In this document: positions 8,311-14,499 of the stretch, one piece after another | Layout of the letters: the number at the start of each line of letters is the position of its first letter | Position numbering within the stretch: position 1 is the stretch's first letter | Assembly: GCA_964444825.1 (NCBI GenBank) | Contig: CAYUIS010000114.1 | Location: 1 to 17,003, forward strand | Reading direction: 5' to 3' | Length of the DNA: 17,003 nt | DNA from: CAYUIS01 sp964444825 | GTDB taxonomy: Bacteria > Chloroflexota > Anaerolineae > B4-G1 | Made by a program: the position numbers and the translations under genes | Notes under the pieces: generated by a model | Databases searched by the model: none | The model's input: the letters and a program-made list of their open reading frames with translations, nothing else | Told to the model about the DNA's origin: nothing

Positions 8311-8496
8311 TCAGAGCAGAACCGCGTTAATCAGCACGATGCGCCACTGGTCGAAAAAGAGGCCGCCCAGGATTGCGGCCACAGCCAGCACGATCAGCAG
8401 GCGATTGACCACAAACACCACGCGAGCTCTCTTGCCCGAGGGCCGGGCATTCCGGTCTCTAGTATCTTGACGCTTGTTGTCCTTGGTCTCGCTCAT
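8311..8496 (-). CDS. Small single-span membrane protein, 61 residues
   Basis: I do not recognise the family. Residues 1-25 are hydrophilic and rich in Lys, Arg and Asp. Residues 26-61 are hydrophobic with a break at FFDQWR, which fits one or two short membrane segments with a cytoplasmic N-terminus. It is probably real: the ATG is preceded by AGAGGTGA with good spacing, that ribosome site overlaps the stop codon of the upstream glycosidase-like gene, only 7 bp separate the two genes, and the polyferredoxin gene follows closely. The position suggests a partner of the polyferredoxin or of the membrane-anchored glycosidase-like protein, but that is inference from location. Confidence 0.65.
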   Translation of the reverse strand: MSETKDNKRQDTRDRNARPSGKRARVVFVVNRLLIVLAVAAILGGLFFDQWRIVLINAVLL

Positions 8497-8503
8497 ACGG
8501 CTA

Positions 8504-8511
8504 TCACCTCT
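8504..8511 (-). promoter_or_regulatory. Ribosome binding site overlapping the upstream stop codon
   Basis: On the minus strand AGAGGTGA includes the TGA stop of the glycosidase-like gene and lies about 7 bases before the ATG of the 61-residue gene. Ribosomes ending the first gene would sit on the ribosome site of the second, which suggests translational coupling and supports the short gene being real. Confidence 0.6.
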
Positions 8512-10309
8512 GGTAGCTGATCATTGTGCCCACCGCCGCCGCAAAGATCGTCACGAGCACCATCCCCACGAGCAATGGCCAGACGCGCGGGATGGGGCCT
8601 GCCGGATCGAAAGGCGGAACCGTCGGGGTGGGCCGAATAATCGTGGGTGTGCTGGTCGGTGATGGTGTGATCGTGGGACGTGGCGTAAAGGTCGGCGTCG
8701 GGGTTGGCGAGGACGTGGGAGGGGGCGTCCCGGTGGGTGTCGGGGTAGCGGTTGGCACATCGGTCGGCGTAGGCGTGGCGGTGGGGAGTGGGGTGAGGGT
8801 TGGGGTGGCTGTCGTGACCGTTACCGCACTGGTAGGTGTCAGAGGTTCCGTTGGAACAGGTTCAGGCTCGATCGTCTCTGTCGGGACCTCTGGCGGTGTA
8901 GATGGTGTGGGCGACCTGTTTTCCACCGGAGGGAGTGGATTGTCGTTGCCCTCAACGACCAGGTAGGTGGCGCCCCCGATGATGCAGCCATCTTGGGGAT
9001 CGGCGCAACGGGCACCAGGCAGGGTCAATGTGTATTGCCCCTCCACTGGTTCGACAACTTGCTCCGCGCCAGTCTGATCGATCACGCGCGCTTGGGGTGC
9101 TAGCGCGGGTATCGAGACAGTCGTGGCCGAGGCCGTACGCGCCCACAGGACACGAGTGGTGAGATTGCCTCGATCGATGGTAACCACTATGTAGAGCGGC
9201 TGGCGATCCTCCCGGGCAGAGATGGCGCCGGCATAGTGGGTGGTGATGAGCCGGTATGCGTCAAACGCTGGCCGACGGGAGCCATCGGGCCGTAGTATGC
9301 CAAAGGGCTCACCGCCTGGGGGGAGCCCAGCGTCCATCCACTTGTATGCGGCGATACGTTCCGCTCCTGCGCTGAGGGCCAGGGCAAAGCCCTGGAGCAG
9401 AAAGCCAGCCTGCTCCTCCAGGCTGACTCGCCAGCGAGGTCGAACCAGCGGCCATAAAGGATCGCTGTCCGGTGAGGCATTCGTCTCGTTGACCCAGATG
9501 GGTTTGTTCAGACCGTAGGCTCTCAGCGCCGCGCGAGTCTCGTTGATGATGTATGGCACCGTCTCGGTCTGAAAGTATATGTGCACTGAGGCGACGTCAA
9601 AGTACCAATTGTGTTCAGCCGCAGTGGGATCCTGAACCACGGCGGACAGGAACCGCCGCAGATAGGTCTTGTCGTGCCAAAAGGTCATACCGGCCAGGTG
9701 AATAGTGACGTTGGGGTTGGCCTGGTGAGCGGCCAGGTAGGCGACCTTGAGCAGTTGGTAGTACTCCTCCATCGTGCCGCACCATTCGTGCCCGTAGGTG
9801 TCGGGGGTTATCTCCGGTTCGTTCCATATGATCCATCGATCGATCCGTCCAACGTACATCCCAACAGTTCGGCGCACAAACACGGCCCACAGGTTGCCGG
9901 GATCATCTACTGGTAGATCCAGTCCGCGGGGTACGCCGCAGCCAAACGGGCCGTCGGTGGCCCATGCGGGAGTGTGTTTGAGCAGGCCGACTACCTCACG
10001 CCCCTGGGAGGTAGCCTGTCCCAACCAGGCGTCCTGGACGTGGAAGCCGTTCCAATCGTCGGCGCTATAGGGCTGCAACTCCGACCAATAGAACAGGATA
10101 CGTTCCCATGCCACCCCAGCCTCAGCCGCGGAGCCGGCATCCCAAAATGCCTCGACGGCGCCAAAGCGCCCATCAGGAGGAGGACTTTGGGCAGCGGCGG
10201 GACGAATGAGGGGCGGACAGACGGCACACAACAGAAGGTGGACGATAAACGCTAGACATACGAACGCGGCGATTCGCCGTTTGCGATATGGGATCTGGGC
10301 TTTGCTCAT
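8504..10309 (-). CDS. Membrane-anchored clan-A glycosidase-like protein
   Basis: The protein has 601 residues. A signal peptide (KRR at 10-12, hydrophobic 13-30, AAA-Q near 40) is followed by a TIM-barrel-like region, about 47-390. It shows glycosidase clan GH-A hallmarks: HTPAWA (112-117), IIWNEPE with E164 as likely acid/base, and PIWVNETN with E275 as likely nucleophile. GH5, GH39 or a related family is possible; substrate is unknown. A beta-rich region (about 370-455) follows, then a 100-residue Pro/Thr linker (466-570) and one C-terminal membrane helix (576-596) with a short basic tail. The enzyme would be held outside the membrane on a stalk. The ATG at 10309 overlaps the epimerase stop (ATGA), suggesting coupled translation. 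An upstream in-frame ATG at 10339 would add ten residues before the signal peptide and is less likely. Confidence 0.85.
   Translation of the reverse strand: MSKAQIPYRKRRIAAFVCLAFIVHLLLCAVCPPLIRPAAAQSPPPDGRFGAVEAFWDAGSAAEAGVAWERILFYWSELQPYSADDWNGFHVQDAWLGQATSQGREVVGLLKHTPAWATDGPFGCGVPRGLDLPVDDPGNLWAVFVRRTVGMYVGRIDRWIIWNEPEITPDTYGHEWCGTMEEYYQLLKVAYLAAHQANPNVTIHLAGMTFWHDKTYLRRFLSAVVQDPTAAEHNWYFDVASVHIYFQTETVPYIINETRAALRAYGLNKPIWVNETNASPDSDPLWPLVRPRWRVSLEEQAGFLLQGFALALSAGAERIAAYKWMDAGLPPGGEPFGILRPDGSRRPAFDAYRLITTHYAGAISAREDRQPLYIVVTIDRGNLTTRVLWARTASATTVSIPALAPQARVIDQTGAEQVVEPVEGQYTLTLPGARCADPQDGCIIGGATYLVVEGNDNPLPPVENRSPTPSTPPEVPTETIEPEPVPTEPLTPTSAVTVTTATPTLTPLPTATPTPTDVPTATPTPTGTPPPTSSPTPTPTFTPRPTITPSPTSTPTIIRPTPTVPPFDPAGPIPRVWPLLVGMVLVTIFAAAVGTMISYQR
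8600..8914 (-). repeat. Pro/Thr low-complexity coding repeat
   Basis: On the minus strand this stretch repeats imperfect units encoding PTPT, TATPTPT and similar, about 100 residues in all. It forms the linker between the glycosidase-like domain and the membrane helix. The plus strand shows a matching GTnGGnGT bias that creates a spurious Val/Gly-rich reading frame. Repeat number may vary between strains and the region is prone to misassembly. Confidence 0.85.
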
Positions 10310-11265
10310 CCGGGGTTGAGAATCTCGGCCTGGTACCATTCCCAGAACTGGCGCATTCCCTCGTCGATGGGCGTCGTTGCGGTGTAATCCAGGACATCGC
10401 GAGCCTTGGAGATGTCGGCATAGGTGATAGGAGGCTCGCTGGCCGGGGCGGGCGAGGTGGTCATGTGAGCAGGCTGGCCTACCATTTCCTCCACCAGTGC
10501 TACAAAGCCTCCCATACGCACCGGCTTGCCATAACCCAGGTTGATGACCATATAGTTCCTGGGTCGGTCCACCGCAGCCAGGATGCCCTGCACGACGTCA
10601 TCGATATAGGCCCAGTCCCGGTACATCTGTCCGGCCTCGTACAGCGTAAACTCTCGTCCATGAACGATACAGTCGGTGATGTGATAGGGCATCATATCGG
10701 ATCGTCCCCGAGGGCCGTATATGGAAAAAAGGCGCAGGGCAGTAAAGGAAAGTTCGAACAGGTTGCTGTAGGCGTGCCCCATCACCTCTCCGGCGATCTT
10801 TGTGGCTGGATATGGCGTCAAAGGGTGTCCCAGGCGGTCATCCTCGCGGAAGGGGATCAAGCCGGTGCGCCCATAGACGGAGGAGGTGGAGGCGAACACA
10901 ACGTGGGGAATGCCCGCCAGACGAACTGCTTCGAGGATGTTTACCGTACCTTGAACGTTTACCTCGGCATAGAGGGGGCCGTTTTCGACCGAGTGCGAAC
11001 CCCCCACCATGGCTGCCAAGTGAACCACGGCATCGAACCCATCTCTTGAGCAGACTCGTCTCATCGCCTCTGCATTTCGCACGTCGGCCTCGTGCAGGGC
11101 AAAACGAGGATTGGGCATCAGGGCGGCGATATTCGCGCGCTTGCGGGCCGGATCATAGTGGTCACTAAAGTTGTCGATACCGGCAACGGTGTCGCCGCGG
11201 GCCAGGAGTGCCTCGGCCACGTGGCTACCGATGAAGCCGGCTGCGCCGGTGACTAGGATCTTCAT
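10306..11265 (-). CDS. NAD-dependent UDP-sugar 4-epimerase-like protein
   Basis: A 319-residue extended short-chain dehydrogenase. The N-terminus has the Rossmann motif GAAGFIG (7-13) with an acidic D31 at the end of beta-2, which favours NAD. STSSVYG (126-132) and Y152-x3-K156 (PYPATK) supply the catalytic residues. DNFSDHYDPARK and the Trp-rich C-terminus (FWEWY) resemble UDP-glucuronate 4-epimerases more than GalE, but UDP-glucose/galactose or dehydratase activity cannot be excluded. It would supply nucleotide sugars for surface polysaccharide. An AGGGAG ribosome site lies about 11 bp before the ATG. It follows recJ by 32 bp and overlaps the next gene by 4 bp (ATGA), so it is inside a probable operon with the membrane-anchored glycosidase-like gene. 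Confidence 0.92.
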   Translation of the reverse strand: MKILVTGAAGFIGSHVAEALLARGDTVAGIDNFSDHYDPARKRANIAALMPNPRFALHEADVRNAEAMRRVCSRDGFDAVVHLAAMVGGSHSVENGPLYAEVNVQGTVNILEAVRLAGIPHVVFASTSSVYGRTGLIPFREDDRLGHPLTPYPATKIAGEVMGHAYSNLFELSFTALRLFSIYGPRGRSDMMPYHITDCIVHGREFTLYEAGQMYRDWAYIDDVVQGILAAVDRPRNYMVINLGYGKPVRMGGFVALVEEMVGQPAHMTTSPAPASEPPITYADISKARDVLDYTATTPIDEGMRQFWEWYQAEILNPG

Positions 11266-11297
11266 ATCTGATCTGTCTCCCTGGATTCTGCTCCGCC

Positions 11298-13043
11298 CTA
11301 ATCGACAAAAGACCCGGCTGTAAAACTATCCAACCCTGACGGTCGGATATCCTGCACGTTCAACTGGAGCCATCGCCGGTCCTGCCAATCGTTTGTCTCC
11401 AGGTGATAGACAATGTCCACATAGTCGGGCAGTTTACCTCCCCATTCTCCCTGTCGGAATGCGATGGCGTCCCAGGTAATCTGGCCGTCGGACAGGGCGA
11501 GCTTCAGATGCTTGCCATCCGTTCCTACGGTTCGCTGGCTTCGGACACGGACGTTGCGGCTCAGGAAAAGGGGCTGGGGGTTGGCGTATCCACAGGGTTC
11601 CAGTTGAACCAGTTCCTGCTGCAGCTCCTGGGACATCTGGGATAACTCGGTTTCTGCATCCACGTTCAGCGTGGAGATCAGCTCAACGCCAGCGAGCTGC
11701 TCAGTCACCAATCTCCGTAGCTCCCCTGCCAACCTGTCCAGGTTCTCATTGGCGACAGTAAAACCACCGGCAGCGGCGTGCCCTCCGTGACGGATCAGTA
11801 ACCCTGCGCATTGATCGAGAGCTTGGGTGATATGGAATTCTGGGATGGAGCGGGCAGAGCCGCGGCTGACTGTGTCACCTATCTCGACGACAACGGCGGG
11901 GCGGTAAAATTCGTCAACTAGACGGCTGGCGACCAGACCAACGATACCCGGGTGAAAGTGGGGGGCAGCGGCAAAGAGGAGTGGTGCTCCATCCGCCGTG
12001 GCGAGGGCCAGTTGACGCGCCTCCTCCTGGGTTCCCAGCGTAAGTTCGCGGCGCTTGCGGTTGAGCTGATCCAGTACCTCGGCCAATCGCTCGGCTTCAG
12101 CACGGTATCTGGTTTCCAGGAGTTGATAGGCGGTCTTGGCGTGCTCCATCCGTCCGGCGGCGTTGAGTCGTGGTCCTAGTGCATAGCCGATGGCAGTGGC
12201 GTCTACCTGTCCGGTGTTCAGGCGGCTTTGTCGGCAGAGCGCCTCGATCCCAGGTCGTTCCATGCGATTGATGCGCGTCAACCCCTTGCGTACCAGGGTG
12301 CGGTTCTCGCCCTGAAGGGGCACCATATCGGCTACGGTTCCTATGGCAACCAGGTCTAGAAGGTCTTCCTCCTCCAATCGTACCTCTTCCGAGGTCACTG
12401 GGGTCTGATGATGGCTACGGAGCAGGGCCTGAGCAAGTTTGAAGGCGACACCTACTCCCGCCAGGTCGTTGAATGGGTGGTCGCCATCTTGCCGCTTGGG
12501 GTCGACCACTGCCACAGCCTCGGGTAGATCGTCGCCAGGGGAGTGGTGGTCAGTAACGATTATGTCGAGGCCAAGTTGATTGGCGTAAGCGATCTGATCA
12601 AGGGCGCGGATGCCACAATCTGCAGTGACGACGACGCGTGCCCCCTCGCTTGCCAGTTGGGCCAGTATGTTCTTATGCAGACCGTATCCCTCCTGTAGAC
12701 GGTCAGGAATATAGGGCCACACCTCTCCGCCAAGCGCTCGCAGAGTCTGTACTAGAAGCACCGTCGCGGTCACCCCGTCCGCGTCAAAATCACCATATGC
12801 GACAACAGGTTCGCCGTCGCGCAATGCCTGTCGCAAGCGGGTGACAGCGGCAGACATCCCCTCGAGATCGAAAGGATTGGTTTCACACCCCTCATCGCTG
12901 AGGAAGGCCGCGACACTTGTCGGCTGGGCAAATCCGCGATTGTATAGCACCTGCACGGTGAGGGGATGCAAGTTGGGGAAGCGGGCAATGTGGCTAGGTG
13001 GGATAGGTGGTGCGATCTGCCACCGCTTGGTGCGCAAAGACAT
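11298..13043 (-). CDS. recJ: Single-stranded-DNA-specific exonuclease RecJ
   Basis: The protein has 581 residues, close to the usual size of RecJ (E. coli is near 577). RecJ degrades single-stranded DNA 5' to 3' in recombination and mismatch repair. Visible DHH-phosphoesterase motifs are YGDFDADG (83-90), TADCG (140-144), TDHH (164-167) and the motif around GTVADMVPL. RLNAAGRM (292-299) and the DHHA1 motif GGHAAAGG (420-427) follow, then an OB-like C-terminal domain. The metal-binding Asp and His residues of each motif look intact. The ATG at 13043 is chosen because GGAG lies 6 bp upstream and the sequence then aligns with RecJ N-termini; a TTG at 13067 and ATGs at 13058 and 13055 are alternatives. 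It is the first gene of the minus-strand group that runs to 7392. Confidence 0.96.
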   Translation of the reverse strand: MSLRTKRWQIAPPIPPSHIARFPNLHPLTVQVLYNRGFAQPTSVAAFLSDEGCETNPFDLEGMSAAVTRLRQALRDGEPVVAYGDFDADGVTATVLLVQTLRALGGEVWPYIPDRLQEGYGLHKNILAQLASEGARVVVTADCGIRALDQIAYANQLGLDIIVTDHHSPGDDLPEAVAVVDPKRQDGDHPFNDLAGVGVAFKLAQALLRSHHQTPVTSEEVRLEEEDLLDLVAIGTVADMVPLQGENRTLVRKGLTRINRMERPGIEALCRQSRLNTGQVDATAIGYALGPRLNAAGRMEHAKTAYQLLETRYRAEAERLAEVLDQLNRKRRELTLGTQEEARQLALATADGAPLLFAAAPHFHPGIVGLVASRLVDEFYRPAVVVEIGDTVSRGSARSIPEFHITQALDQCAGLLIRHGGHAAAGGFTVANENLDRLAGELRRLVTEQLAGVELISTLNVDAETELSQMSQELQQELVQLEPCGYANPQPLFLSRNVRVRSQRTVGTDGKHLKLALSDGQITWDAIAFRQGEWGGKLPDYVDIVYHLETNDWQDRRWLQLNVQDIRPSGLDSFTAGSFVD

Positions 13044-13106
13044 CGATAGCTCCATCATGTTGGGCAAGACTGCCGGTGTAGTCTGCTATCTTACCACAAC
13101 GTGATC

Positions 13107-13146
13107 AAAAGGAAAAGCCCTTCCCCTGCATCGCAGCGGAAAGGGC
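13107..13146 (-). terminator. Rho-independent terminator of the DUF4870 unit
   Basis: On the minus strand a 9-bp stem pairs GCCCTTTCC (13146-13138) with GGGAAGGGC (13125-13117), with one G-T pair, followed by TTTTCCTTTT. It lies about 30 bp past the truncated DUF4870 copy and about 60 bp before recJ, so it should end the DUF4870 transcript and leave recJ to its own promoter, which I could not locate with confidence. Confidence 0.7.
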
Positions 13147-13176
13147 CTGTTCTGATCTCTCAGATGCTTAATGGTC

Positions 13177-13308
13177 CTATGCCCAGCCCTGATTCCTCAC
13201 AAAGTCGGAGATGACGGGCACGTTGACCCATTCGCCCTGGTATGGTTTGAATCCAACGTATACCGCATAGCACCACACCGGCATTGCTATGCTATAGAAA
13301 AGCCCTTC
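13177..13308 (-). pseudogene. Truncated third copy of a DUF4870 gene (C-terminal 43 codons)
   Basis: Read on the minus strand, this encodes a tail with QGEWVNVPVISDF, then NQGWA and TAG. It aligns without gaps to the last 33 residues of the intact neighbour, which has GGEWVTIPFITDF and ends NQGWI, at about 15 identical residues. The last 60 bases are about 78% identical by eye. The fragment is in the same frame as the intact gene: from the intact stop at 13369-13371 there are 64 codons without a stop before the fragment's own TAG at 13177-13179. There is no start codon with a ribosome site and no N-terminal half. It is most simply a tandem paralogue that lost its 5' part by deletion, now forming the 3' untranslated part of the transcript. 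Confidence 0.75.
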
Positions 13309-13368
13309 TCTCGAACGTCCGGGTAGAAACAAGGGCGTGCTATGTGCACGATTCGTCTCGAGAGCCGC

Positions 13369-13713
13369 CTATATCCAGCCCTGGTTCTTGCAAAAGTCGG
13401 TGATGAAGGGAATCGTGACCCATTCGCCGCCATAGGACTGGATGGCCAGGTAGATCACGTAGACGAACCACGCGAGGCCAACGACGCAGCCTATGATGAT
13501 AAAACTAAGCACTCCGCTGACTACTCCAGCTATGATGCCCAGCACGAGAGATTGGACCGCGTGATACTTGACAAAAGCTCGATTCTTCTTGTCCTCGAGC
13601 AATAGAACGATAATCGCAATGGGCCAGAAAAGCCAGCTCAAGAGAGCCCACAGCTTGTCGTCCTGCGTCACTTCCTCAGTTCCCATTGGTGCTCCAGCTA
13701 TTTCCTCTGCCAC
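13369..13713 (-). CDS. DUF4870 (Tic20-like) membrane protein
   Basis: The protein has 114 residues: a short acidic N-terminus, then three hydrophobic segments. The DUF4870 pattern is clear: DDKLWALLSWLFWPIAII, then a short charged loop DKKNRAFVKYHAVQSL, then two more helices and a polar C-terminus EWVTIPFITDF. The biochemical role of the family is unknown. The start is GTG at 13713, preceded by a strong AAGGAGGT with 6-bp spacing. It lies about 130 bp after a second DUF4870 gene on the same strand and before a truncated third copy, so it belongs to a locally expanded family. Confidence 0.88.
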   Translation of the reverse strand: MAEEIAGAPMGTEEVTQDDKLWALLSWLFWPIAIIVLLLEDKKNRAFVKYHAVQSLVLGIIAGVVSGVLSFIIIGCVVGLAWFVYVIYLAIQSYGGEWVTIPFITDFCKNQGWI

Positions 13714-13766
13714 TTCTGTACCTCCTTACTGATGATGTTGTGTATGTCGGACCTGGTGAATCACTT

Positions 13767-13792
13767 GCGCGGTGCTGTTGGGCAGCACGCGC
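13767..13792. other. Intergenic hairpin between the two DUF4870 genes
   Basis: GCGC-G-GTGCTG pairs with CAGCAC-GCGC around a TTGGG loop, giving a 10-bp stem with one bulged G. There is no T-run on either side, so it is not a standard terminator. It may be a processing or stability element in the transcript; the function is unknown. Confidence 0.45.
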
Positions 13793-13844
13793 ACGATGGT
13801 ATTGTAGCGACTTTGCTGCGAATGTCAAATGTAACAGGATGCGG

Positions 13845-14300
13845 TTAGCCAGTTAGCGTTCCTCGCACCCAGTCGCCCACCATCACGTACTTGAAATCCC
13901 GTCCCTGGCTGCACTCAATGCCGCCGATGATGCCATACACAACCCCCGCCAGCGGGATCACGGTGATGATCAGAGCGATGGGGACACAGAGCAGGCCGAT
14001 CAGGACGGCGCTGAGAATACCGGTGATGGTCCAGGCGATGCCTGTCAGAGCTCCTCCTCCCAGCCAGACAATCAGTTGGAAGACGAGGGATTGGAGGGCA
14101 TGGTATGCCACGTAGCGTGAGCGGTTTTGGTAGATCAGGTATATCGCCAATGCGCCCACCAGGCCCAGCAGACCGGTCACAAGGTTAAGCAATATGCTGA
14201 GATGAGCCAGCATAGCCCAGGTACGTTCTTCCGAAGGTGTTAGGGGGGCCGGCGGTGGGGGGGCATATGGCTCTTGATGAGAAGGTGGTGTTGACTCCAT
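13845..14300 (-). CDS. DUF4870 (Tic20-like) membrane protein, second copy
   Basis: The protein has 151 residues. The N-terminal 25 residues are Pro-rich and polar (EPYAPPPPAPLTP). A DUF4870 core follows: ERTWAMLAHLSILLN, a long hydrophobic segment, the loop YQNRSRYVAYHALQSLVF, and two further membrane segments, ending FKYVMVGDWVRG. It is related to the next gene downstream but diverged and longer. The ATG at 14300 is preceded by AAAGGAG with 8-bp spacing; a GTG at 14318 overlaps that ribosome site and is rejected. It is the first gene of the unit and has a good promoter at 14423-14451, which leaves a leader of about 115 bases. It is transcribed divergently from the REC-GAF-kinase gene. Confidence 0.88.
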   Translation of the reverse strand: MESTPPSHQEPYAPPPPAPLTPSEERTWAMLAHLSILLNLVTGLLGLVGALAIYLIYQNRSRYVAYHALQSLVFQLIVWLGGGALTGIAWTITGILSAVLIGLLCVPIALIITVIPLAGVVYGIIGGIECSQGRDFKYVMVGDWVRGTLTG

Positions 14301-14422
14301 AGTGTTGGCTCCTTTCACTTTTGCTCAGTTGGTCAGACGAGAGCTGGCCTGTCAATACAGACGCGCTGCGGCAAACGGATGGGGATGTGAGAAGGCGTCC
14401 ATCAGTGCTCCGAACCGAGGCT

Positions 14423-14451
14423 ATTCTAGCAGACGACGGAGACAATGTCAA
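14423..14451 (-). promoter_or_regulatory. Sigma70-like promoter for the DUF4870 unit
   Basis: On the minus strand a perfect TTGACA (14451-14446) is followed after 17 bp by TAGAAT (14428-14423, 5 of 6 matches). This is the strongest promoter match in the window. Transcription would start near 14416. Confidence 0.75.
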
Positions 14452-14455
14452 TTGT
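14442..14455. promoter_or_regulatory. Inverted repeat across two abutting -35 boxes
   Basis: ACAAT-GTCA-ATTGT is a perfect 5-bp inverted repeat with a 4-base centre. It covers the entire -35 box of the minus-strand promoter and the first four bases of the plus-strand -35 box. It could be an operator that controls both directions at once. Such short repeats also occur by chance, and TTGACA itself contributes part of the symmetry. Confidence 0.5.
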
Positions 14456-14480
14456 GAAGATGAAAGAAAACAGTTATAAT
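14452..14480 (+). promoter_or_regulatory. Sigma70-like promoter for the REC-GAF-kinase gene
   Basis: TTGTGA (14452-14457, 4 of 6 matches) is followed after 17 bp by a perfect TATAAT (14475-14480). Transcription would start near 14487, leaving a very short leader to the first ATG at 14500, or about 31 bases to the ATG at 14518. Confidence 0.7.
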
Positions 14481-14499
14481 TGCCCCACTCAGTCGATAA

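Noticed and set aside
8526..8966. Plus-strand Val/Gly-repeat frame
   Set aside because: It is the complement of the Pro/Thr linker. The repeat VGVGV arises from antisense reading of Pro and Thr codons.
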